From positions 62,001 to 126,000 of the forward strand of contig NZ_JAAN01000010.1 of assembly GCF_000559025.1 (NCBI RefSeq): DNA of 64,000 bases, in the 5' to 3' direction. Below, piece by piece: positions 53,138 to 60,319 of the stretch. Under the pieces are notes generated by a model. That model worked only from the letters and a program-made list of their open reading frames with translations. It was not told the DNA's origin and did not search any database. The translations under genes were made by a program, and so were the position numbers. Source of the DNA: Luteimonas huabeiensis HB2 (lineage in GTDB: Bacteria > Pseudomonadota > Gammaproteobacteria > Xanthomonadales > Xanthomonadaceae). Position 1 is the first letter of the stretch. Each line of letters starts with the position of its first letter.

Positions 53138-53194
53138 GCGCGCGGTCACGCCCGTGTCGCAGACGGCGATACCGCGATCTGGGAAAATGCCGCG

Positions 53195-54682
53195 GTGAAG
53201 GACGACGCACGACATCGACGGCCGGCGGGGGCGGCGGAGGCCGCGCCGCCGTCGCTGTTCGCGGTCGTGCCGGCCGGGGTGTTCGGCCCGCTGGCCTCGG
53301 CCAACCGCGAGCACTACTGGCTGCTGCTGTACCGGCTGTTCGACGAGTTCTTCGGCCCGGACGCGCCGCTGCCGCCCAGCCACGGCCTGCCGCGCCGCGA
53401 GATCACCGCCGCGATCGAGCGCTACCTGCTGGCCGACGATCCCTGGGAGGACGAGGACGGCCAGGCGCCGGACGCCCCGCTGGGCGTGCGCGCGAACGCG
53501 ATCTACGAGCGTTTCCGCAACGCCGGCTGGCTGCGCCAGGAGCGCATCGGCGCGCGCGAGATGGTGTCGATGCCGCACGCGGTCTCGCAGCTGCTGTCGA
53601 CGCTGGTCGAGTTCGCCGAGCACGGGCCGACCTTCGTTTCGGCCAAGGTGCGCTCGATCGAGATGCAGCTGCGCCAGGTGGTGGACGGCGCCGCCGCCGG
53701 CGACGCCCTGGACGAGGCCGCCGACCAGGCGCGCCGGCTGCTGGTGTCGCTGGCCTCGATGAGCCTGCAGGTGCGCGACCTGATGCCGGAGCTCAGCCGC
53801 GCCGAGACCACCGCGCAGTTCGCGCGGCAATGGTTCGAGCGCTACGTCGGCCAGTTCTTCATCGGCGACTACGCCGAGCTGCACCGCGCCGACCACCCGC
53901 TGGCGCGGCGCAGCGAGATCCTGGCGATGGCCCAGCAGGTCGAGAGCGGCGACCGGCGCGAGGCGCTGCTGGCCTGGTACCGCGAGCATGCCTGCGGCGG
54001 CGACGCCGAGCGCGCCGGGCAGCGCTTCGCGCGCAGCCTGCGCCGGCTGCGCGAGCTCGACCGCATCGACGAATACCTGGGGCGGCTGGACGACGACATC
54101 CGCCAGGCCAACCGCCGCGCGCTGGCCTTCCTCGACTACCGCCTGCGCGCGCCCGACCGCCTCGACACCTTGCTGCGCCGCGCCTGCCGCGGCGTGCTGA
54201 GCGCGCCGGAGGCCGACCTGCGGCTGCCGGTGGCGCCGGGCGGGCTGATGGACGAGGCGCGGCTGCGGCCGCCGCGGCGCAAGCCGCCGCCGATCCCGCG
54301 CAGCGCCAACGCCGCGCAGGCGCCCACGCCGGAGCAGCTCGCGCGGCTGAGCCTGCTGCGGCGGATGAAGCGCGCGCGGCTGGTCACCGCCGAGGACATG
54401 GCCCGCTACGTCGGCCGCCACCTGCCCGGGGCCGGCCAGGTGGCCTCGGAGGCGCTGGCGATCGCTTCGATCGAGGACCTGCGCGCCTACCAGACCCTGC
54501 TGACCCTGGCGCTGCGCAGCCACCGCCGCGGCGGCCTGCGCCGCGAGGACCCGCTGGCGCGGCTCTTGCGCGGCTACCGCGTGGAGCTGCTCGACGCCGG
54601 CGCCCGCGACGACAACGGCTACCTGCGCGCGCCGCGCTTCGTCGTGCGCCGCCTCGCCGGAACGACCCGGAACCCCGCATGA
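53195..54682 (+). CDS. jetA: Wadjet defence system kleisin-like subunit JetA
   Basis: 495 aa from GTG. It begins after a short tail with SLFAVVPAGVFGPLASANREHYWLLLYRLFDEFFG. It continues with AIYERFRNAGWLRQE and MPHAVSQLLSTLVEFAEHGPTFVSAKVRSIEMQLRQV, a winged-helix plus helical arrangement. Long charged helices follow, with a Pro-rich break at ~370-390 and a C-terminal winged-helix-like RRMKRARLVTAEDMARYVGRHL. By eye the N-terminus resembles the JetA lineage of type II/III systems more than the DUF3375 JetA of type I; this needs an HMM test. JetA bridges the JetC heads like a MukF kleisin. ATGA overlap with jetB. Confidence 0.8.
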   Translation: MKDDARHRRPAGAAEAAPPSLFAVVPAGVFGPLASANREHYWLLLYRLFDEFFGPDAPLPPSHGLPRREITAAIERYLLADDPWEDEDGQAPDAPLGVRANAIYERFRNAGWLRQERIGAREMVSMPHAVSQLLSTLVEFAEHGPTFVSAKVRSIEMQLRQVVDGAAAGDALDEAADQARRLLVSLASMSLQVRDLMPELSRAETTAQFARQWFERYVGQFFIGDYAELHRADHPLARRSEILAMAQQVESGDRREALLAWYREHACGGDAERAGQRFARSLRRLRELDRIDEYLGRLDDDIRQANRRALAFLDYRLRAPDRLDTLLRRACRGVLSAPEADLRLPVAPGGLMDEARLRPPRRKPPPIPRSANAAQAPTPEQLARLSLLRRMKRARLVTAEDMARYVGRHLPGAGQVASEALAIASIEDLRAYQTLLTLALRSHRRGGLRREDPLARLLRGYRVELLDAGARDDNGYLRAPRFVVRRLAGTTRNPA

Positions 54683-55317
54683 AACGCAGCTGGAATCTCC
54701 TCAGCCAACAGTCCAACGGCCTCTACGCCGTGCAGGACTTCGAGCGCGCCGCCTACCGCCTGGTCACCGAGCAGGTGCTCTACGCCGGCGACCGCGGCAG
54801 CCGCCTGGCCTACCACCTGATCGAGGACCACTTCGACGATTTCGTCGCCGCGCTCGCGCCGCTGGGCCTGCGCCTGGAGCGCAACGCCCACTACCGCTAC
54901 GTGGCGGCGCTGCCGGTGCACGGCGAGGGCACGCCGGTCACGCTGGCCGAGACGCTGCTGCTGCTGGTGCTGCGGCAGCGCTACGACGAGGCGATGCGCC
55001 AGGGGCTGGTGGAGGACGAGGGCGTGGTGACGGTCGAGTTGCCCGAGCTGCAGGAGGCCTACCAAGCGCTGGCCGGGCGTGCGATGCCGGAGGTGGGCGC
55101 GCTGCGCGAGCTGGCGCGCACGCTGCGCCGCTGGGGCGTGTGCCGGCTGGTCGAGTCCGAGCCCGACGATCCGCAGCCGTTCCACCTGCAGGTGCGCCCG
55201 GCGATCGTGGACATCGTCGGCGAGCAGTGGCTGCAGCGCCTGGACCAGCACAACCGCGACGATGCGGACCCCGATGCCGAGACCGAGACCGCGGAGGACG
55301 ACCATGCAGCGGCTTGA
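54679..55317 (+). CDS. jetB: Wadjet defence system subunit JetB (DUF4194)
   Basis: 212 aa MukE/KITE-like winged-helix protein. It has NLLSQQSNGLYAVQDFERAAYRLVTEQVLYAGDRGSRLAYHLIEDH, RNAHYRYVAALP, TLAETLLLLVLRQRYDEAMRQGLVEDEGVVTVELPELQEAYQAL and ELARTLRRWGVCRLVE. This is the DUF4194 pattern of JetB. It ends in an acidic tail (DADPDAETETAEDD). Overlaps jetA by 4 nt and jetC by 14 nt, so the stoichiometric complex is translationally coupled. Confidence 0.87.
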   Translation: MKRSWNLLSQQSNGLYAVQDFERAAYRLVTEQVLYAGDRGSRLAYHLIEDHFDDFVAALAPLGLRLERNAHYRYVAALPVHGEGTPVTLAETLLLLVLRQRYDEAMRQGLVEDEGVVTVELPELQEAYQALAGRAMPEVGALRELARTLRRWGVCRLVESEPDDPQPFHLQVRPAIVDIVGEQWLQRLDQHNRDDADPDAETETAEDDHAAA

Positions 55318-58300
55318 GCGCGTGCACCTGGTGCAGTTCTTCCTGTTCGAGGCGCAGACGCTCGAGCTCGACCCCACCACCGCGATCATCGCCCCCAACG
55401 GCGCCGGCAAGAGCGCGCTGCTCGACGCGCTGCAGATCGTGCTGCTCGGCGGCGACCGCAGCCGCATCCGCTTCAACGCCCAGGCCGGCGGCAGCGCCCG
55501 CGCGCGCACCATCCGCGACTACTGCCTGGGCGTGTACCGCAGCGGCGAGGACGGCCGCAAGCGCCGCACCGCCACCACCTACATCAGCCTGGTGTTCCGC
55601 GACGAGGACAGCGGCGAGGCGCTGACCGCCGGCATCGCCCTGGGCGCCTCGGCCGACGAGCCCGAGCACCGCCAGCACGGCCTGTACCTGCTGCCGGGCG
55701 TGGCGCTCGAACTCGACGATCACCTCGAGCGCGTCGGCGGCAAGGAGCTGCCGCTGGCCTGGGCCTCGTTCCGCGAACTGGCCGCGCGCCGCTGCAAGGC
55801 GGCCGGGCAGGCGTCCGCCCTGCACACCGTGGCCGAGCGCTTCGTCAAGGATCTGCTGTTCCGGCTGCGCGCCTCGCCGTCGGCGGGCCCGGACGTCAAC
55901 GCCTACCGCAAGGCCTTCCTCAACGCGCTGAACCTGCAGCGGGTCGAGGACGTGGACCTGTTCGTGCGCACGCTGGTGGCCGAGGACCGGCCCACCGACA
56001 TCGCCCGCTTCCGTGCCCTGCTGGAGAGCTTCCGCCAGATCCGCGAACGCATCGAGCAGGTGCGGCAGCGGATCGAGGCGGCCGAAGGCGTGGAGCGGCA
56101 GTACGCGAAGATCTCCGCGCAGGCGGTGCGCGCGGCGTCCTACCGCGCGCTGGCGGCCGAATACGCGCGCGACCTGTACGGCGAACAGGTGGAGCGGGCC
56201 GAGGCCGGCGTGGACGCGGCGCAGGACGCGCTGGCCGCCACCCAGCGCGCGCTGGCCGAGGCGCGCGGCGAGCGCGACCTGGCCGGCGAGGCGCACCAGC
56301 GCGCGCAGGCGCAGCTGCAGGGCAGCCAGGGCTACGGCGAGCAGGCCCGCTTCGACGAACTGGCCGAGCGCGACCGCGAGCGGCTGGCGCAGTTGCGCGA
56401 CGAGCTGCTGCGCGAGGTCGGCTTCGTCCGCGACCGGCTCGGCGCGATCGCCGCGCTCGGCCTGGCGACGGTGGACGCCGACGCGCTGGCCGCCGCGCGC
56501 GCGGCCTGGTCGGGCTGGCACGAGGCGCTGTCGTCGCTGGCCGGCGACGCCGAGCTGCCGTGGGCGCCGGACCGGTTCTTCGCCGAGGCGCGGGCCGCGC
56601 TGCTGGCCGCCGCGCCGCTGATCGCCGCGGTCGATGCGCACGCCCGCGAGCGCCATGCCGCCCACGAGGTCGCGCGCGACCGCCTGGAGAGCGCGCGGCG
56701 CAACCAGAAGCGGCTGGCGGCGGGGCAGGCGGAGCTCAATCCCGACGCCGTGCGGCTGATGAACTACCTGCGCGAGGAAGGCATCGACGCGCGCCCGGTC
56801 TGCGACCTGGTACGGGTGCGCGACAAGGACTGGCAGTTCGCGATCGAGGGCTACCTGCGCGGCAACGTCGAGGCGCTGCTGATCCCGGAGGCCGACGAAG
56901 AGCGCGCGGTCAAGCTGTACCGCGGGCTGGGCGGCGCGCGCGCGGTGTACGGGGTCAAGCTGGCGCTGTCCAGCCATGCCCGCGGCGGGCGCGGCGCCGA
57001 GCGCCCGGCGGCCGGCAGCGTGGCCGCGCTGCTGGAAGGCGAGGTGCCCGAGGCGCTGGCGTTCCTGCGCCGCCAGCTCGGCGAGCTGCGCTGCGTGGAG
57101 ACCGAGGCCGAACTGGTCGCCAGCCGCCAGGGCCTGACCCGCGACGGCCTGCTCGCGCGCGGCGGCGGCATCGAGCGGCTGCGGCTGCCGGCGGCCGGCG
57201 ACCTGAAGATCGGCGCGACCGACAACCGCGCGCGGTCGCGGGTGCTGCGCGAGGACATCGAGCTGGCCGAGCGCGCGCTGCGCGCGATCGAGCCCGAACT
57301 GCGCCGCGCCGAGGAATGCCGGCGCGGGCTGGCGCGGCTGGCGGACGCCGACGGCGTGGCGCAGGCGCTGCATGCGCGGGTGCTGGAGCACCGGCAGACC
57401 GCGCAGCGCCATCGCGCCGCGCAGGACGGCCGCGCCGCCGCGCTGGATCCGGACCTGCTGCGCCTGACCGAGCAGGTGCGCGAACTCAAGCAGCGGGCCG
57501 AGGCCTGCGGCGCGCGCGTGGAAACCCTGATCGGCGACGAGCGCGAGGCCGCCAACGCGCTGGCCGCCGCGCGCACGCTGCTGCAGGGGCTGGCCGCCCA
57601 GGAGGAGATCGTCGCCCGCCGCGCGGTGGAGGCCTTCGCCGATCCCGACGTCGATCCCAACCTGGTCGAGCGCCACCGCGAGGAACTCGACGACAAGGTC
57701 GAAGCGCTGGAGGCGCGCGCGGCGGCCTGCGAGCGCCGCGCGCAGGACGGCGACGCGCAACTGGCGCGCCTGCTGCCCGAGGCCTGGAGCGCGCTGTCGC
57801 AGTACGCGCGCGACCACGGCCTGGGCCTGGACTTCGAGCCCAGCGCCTGGCGCCCCGCGCTGGCGCTGCTGCGGCGCGAGATCGGCCAGCTGCGCGACAC
57901 CGACCTGGTCCGCTACGAGGGCGAGGCCGCGGCCGCCTACGACACCGCCGTGGAGACCTTCCGCGCCGGCGTGGCCGCCGCGCTCAACGACAACTTCAAC
58001 CGCCTGCGCCAGCAGATCGCCACCCTCAACCGCACCCTGCGCAGCAGCCCGCCGTTCTCCAACGACGAGCGCTACCAGTTCCACTACGAGGTGCTGCCGG
58101 AGTTCCGCGAGCTGGAGCGCTTCATCCGCCGCGCCGCCGACGCCGGCGGCGAGGATGGCCTGTTCGGCAGTGCCGGCGAGGTGCCGGCGGCGTTCCGCGA
58201 GCTGATCGAGGACGGCGCCGCCGCGCGCATCGCGGCTTCGCCGCTGGACGACTACCGGCGCTTCTTCCGCTTCGAGGTGCAGATCCGCCAGGGCGAGCGG

Positions 58301-58735
58301 GTGATCGGCTCGCTCAGCGAGCGCATGCGCTCGGGCTCGGGCGGCGAGCATCGCGCGCCGCTGTACGTGATCGCCGGCGCCGCGCTGGCCGCGGCCTACG
58401 GCAAGAGCGAGGCGCATCCCGGCGGCCTGGGGCTGATCCTGCTCGACGAGTTCGGCGACAAGATCGACGCCCAGAACGCGCGCGCGACCGTCGATTACCT
58501 GCGCTCGCTCGGCCTGCAACTGGTGCTGGCCGCGCCCGACACCGCGCAGGGCACGCTCAGCGGCGTGCTCGACAGCTACATCGAGCTGTTCCGCGACGGC
58601 GACCTGCTGCAGGCCGAGCGCATCGAGGTCTCGCAGGCCGCGCGCGACCTGCTGCTGAGCGACCAGTTCGACCTGCATCCGGAACTGCTGCGCGAGGAGA
58701 CCGCGCGCATCGAGCGGGAGCGGGCGCCGACGTGA
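55304..58735 (+). CDS. jetC: Wadjet defence system SMC-like ATPase JetC
   Basis: 1143 aa SMC/MukB-like motor. Walker A APNGAGKSA is at 30-38 after the N-terminal QFFLFEAQTLELD strands. Long coiled coils cover ~250-430 and ~640-830, either side of a hinge-like globular region (~475-630, NYLREEGIDARPVCDLVRVRDKDWQFAIEGYLRGNVEALLI). The C-terminal head has the ABC signature RMRSGSGGEHRAP (~1008) and Walker B LILLDEFGDKID (~1044). It extrudes DNA loops and senses small circular DNA, by analogy to characterised JetABCD. Full length, no frame defects seen. Confidence 0.92.
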   Translation: MQRLERVHLVQFFLFEAQTLELDPTTAIIAPNGAGKSALLDALQIVLLGGDRSRIRFNAQAGGSARARTIRDYCLGVYRSGEDGRKRRTATTYISLVFRDEDSGEALTAGIALGASADEPEHRQHGLYLLPGVALELDDHLERVGGKELPLAWASFRELAARRCKAAGQASALHTVAERFVKDLLFRLRASPSAGPDVNAYRKAFLNALNLQRVEDVDLFVRTLVAEDRPTDIARFRALLESFRQIRERIEQVRQRIEAAEGVERQYAKISAQAVRAASYRALAAEYARDLYGEQVERAEAGVDAAQDALAATQRALAEARGERDLAGEAHQRAQAQLQGSQGYGEQARFDELAERDRERLAQLRDELLREVGFVRDRLGAIAALGLATVDADALAAARAAWSGWHEALSSLAGDAELPWAPDRFFAEARAALLAAAPLIAAVDAHARERHAAHEVARDRLESARRNQKRLAAGQAELNPDAVRLMNYLREEGIDARPVCDLVRVRDKDWQFAIEGYLRGNVEALLIPEADEERAVKLYRGLGGARAVYGVKLALSSHARGGRGAERPAAGSVAALLEGEVPEALAFLRRQLGELRCVETEAELVASRQGLTRDGLLARGGGIERLRLPAAGDLKIGATDNRARSRVLREDIELAERALRAIEPELRRAEECRRGLARLADADGVAQALHARVLEHRQTAQRHRAAQDGRAAALDPDLLRLTEQVRELKQRAEACGARVETLIGDEREAANALAAARTLLQGLAAQEEIVARRAVEAFADPDVDPNLVERHREELDDKVEALEARAAACERRAQDGDAQLARLLPEAWSALSQYARDHGLGLDFEPSAWRPALALLRREIGQLRDTDLVRYEGEAAAAYDTAVETFRAGVAAALNDNFNRLRQQIATLNRTLRSSPPFSNDERYQFHYEVLPEFRELERFIRRAADAGGEDGLFGSAGEVPAAFRELIEDGAAARIAASPLDDYRRFFRFEVQIRQGERVIGSLSERMRSGSGGEHRAPLYVIAGAALAAAYGKSEAHPGGLGLILLDEFGDKIDAQNARATVDYLRSLGLQLVLAAPDTAQGTLSGVLDSYIELFRDGDLLQAERIEVSQAARDLLLSDQFDLHPELLREETARIERERAPT

Positions 58736-59973
58736 GCGCGGCGCGCCGCGTGCTGGAGCGGCTGCTGCGCAAGGGCGAGCGCGCCCGCGCCGCCGGCCGC
58801 GAGGCGCCGGTGTCGCTGCCGATGACGACCGCCGCCAGCGCCGGCGAGTACCTCGCCCTGCGCACGCTGGAGGAGCAGGAGACCTTCCATGCCCAGATCG
58901 CGCTGGCCGAGCGCGACGGCGCCATCGCCGTGCGCCGCGACCGCCACCGCGGCGACGGCGCGCGCCTGCTGCGCATCGCCGTGCGCGACCTCGCCGCGCT
59001 CGCGCGGCACCTGGGCGTGGAGCCGGCCCATGCGCGCGCGGACGCCGCGGCGGCCGCGCTGTCGCCGTGGATCGGACGCTTCCCGGTGCTGGCGCAGGTA
59101 CTGGACGCCTGGCGGCAGGGCCGCAAGGTGCGCGGCCGCGGCCCCGAGGCGGCGCCCGAGCTGGCCGACGCCGCGCGCGCGGCCGCGGCGCTGGCGCCGG
59201 CGGCCGCCGAGCGCATCCTGCGCATGGAGAGCGCGCGCCTGTTCGGCGACAGCAAGCGCCTGGAGCGGCTGACGCCGTGGCTGGACCTGCTGCTGGCCGG
59301 CGAGCTGGCGCCGAGCGGGCTGCAGAAGGAGGCCGTCTGGGCGCAGCTCGGCCTGCGCCGCGTTCCGCTGCCGCTGCTGCTGTCGGGCTGCGGCACGGTG
59401 CGCCTGGACGACGGGTCGGAGCTGCCGCTGCCGCGCCCCTTCCTGGGCGTGCCGGTCGAGGCGGTGCGGTCGGTGCGGACGCCGGCGGCCGCCGTACTGA
59501 GCATCGAGAACCTCGCCAGCTTCCACCAGGCCGCGGCGGAACCGGACGCGCCGCGCCTGCTGCTGCTCTACACCGGCGGCATGCCTTCGCCGGCCTGGCG
59601 GGCGGTGTATGCGCGCATCCTGCGCGGGTTGGCGCCGGACGTCGCGGTGTACCACTGGGGCGACATCGATGCGGGCGGCTTCCGCATCGCCGCGCTGCTC
59701 GCGCGCACGGCGGGCGAAGCCGGCGCGGTCCTGCGCCCCTGGCGGATGTCGCCCGGCGACCTGCCCGCCGATGCGCTCGCCGCGACCGCGGCGCCGTCCG
59801 CGGCCACGCTGTCGTCCATGCTGCGCGCGGCGGAGGCCGCGGGCTGGAACGACGTGGCGCAGGCGCTGCGCCGCACGCCCCGGGTGCTGGAGCAGGAGCG
59901 GCTCGATCCCGGGCTGCCGGCGTTGCTCCGGGACCTGCCGGCGCCGGGTCGCGTCGCCGGCGCACGGCCGTGA
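58732..59973 (+). CDS. jetD: Wadjet defence system nuclease JetD (DUF3322 / DUF2220 Toprim)
   Basis: 413 aa. The N-terminal DUF3322-like arm (~1-190) contains RAAGREAPVSLPM, FHAQIALAERDGAIAVRRDRHRGDGARLLRI and ESARLFGDSKRLE. The C-terminal Toprim nuclease core has the catalytic Glu259 in LSIENLASF, YTGGMPSPAWRAVY, and Asp311/Asp313 in YHWGDIDAGGFRIA, so the metal-binding set is intact. JetD cuts plasmid DNA trapped by JetABC in characterised systems. GTG start overlaps the jetC stop (GTGA). A REP-like repeat block follows. Confidence 0.92.
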   Translation: MSAARRVLERLLRKGERARAAGREAPVSLPMTTAASAGEYLALRTLEEQETFHAQIALAERDGAIAVRRDRHRGDGARLLRIAVRDLAALARHLGVEPAHARADAAAAALSPWIGRFPVLAQVLDAWRQGRKVRGRGPEAAPELADAARAAAALAPAAAERILRMESARLFGDSKRLERLTPWLDLLLAGELAPSGLQKEAVWAQLGLRRVPLPLLLSGCGTVRLDDGSELPLPRPFLGVPVEAVRSVRTPAAAVLSIENLASFHQAAAEPDAPRLLLLYTGGMPSPAWRAVYARILRGLAPDVAVYHWGDIDAGGFRIAALLARTAGEAGAVLRPWRMSPGDLPADALAATAAPSAATLSSMLRAAEAAGWNDVAQALRRTPRVLEQERLDPGLPALLRDLPAPGRVAGARP

Positions 59974-60319
59974 CGGAACGCGACGGCGGCCATCGCACGC
60001 GCGCTCCGTTTTTCCATTCCCCCCGCAAGCGGGGGGCATTCTGTTTTTTCCTTCCCCCGCAAGCGGGGGAAGGTGCCGAAGGCGGATGGGGGCACGCCGC
60101 AGGCGCGCAAAGCCGCCCTCATCCGGCGCTGCGCGGGAGAAGGAACGACATGGCCCCGCTCGCGGGAGAAGGAACGATGTGGTCCCGATCGCGGGAGAAG
60201 GGACCCGCACCGGGACCGGGGTCGCATCGCCGGCGTCGCGCGCGCGGCTTTCGCGGCCCGCGCGGCCTGCGCGGTGTATCGTCGCGGCAGGCTTCCTCGC
60301 GAGACATCCGCGTCCTGGC
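59974..60319. other. intergenic region between jetD and the acyl-CoA synthetase gene
   Basis: About 345 bases dominated by a REP-like element (60020-60206). The last ~110 bases before 60320 hold no clear promoter that I can defend. Confidence 0.6.
60020..60206. repeat. REP-like element, copy 3, with 29-bp tandem array
   Basis: CCCCGCAAGCGGGG and CTTCCCCCGCAAGCGGGGGAAGG palindromes, then the conserved tail (GGTGCCGAAGGCGGATGGGGGC, GCCGCCCTCATCCGGCGCTG). GCGGGAGAAGG units follow at 60133, 60162 and 60191, an exact 29-bp period. Opposite orientation to copy 2. Confidence 0.85.

Noticed and set aside
53138-53194. Tn7 insertion behind glmS
   Set aside because: No Tn7 end sequences, tns genes or target duplication seen; only the location is suggestive.
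54938-60028. A very long open frame (about 1700 codons) on the minus strand across jetB-jetD
   Set aside because: Composition is low-complexity Arg/Ala/Gly/Gln without domain signals, and it lies opposite well-supported jet genes. Long antisense frames are expected at this GC content.
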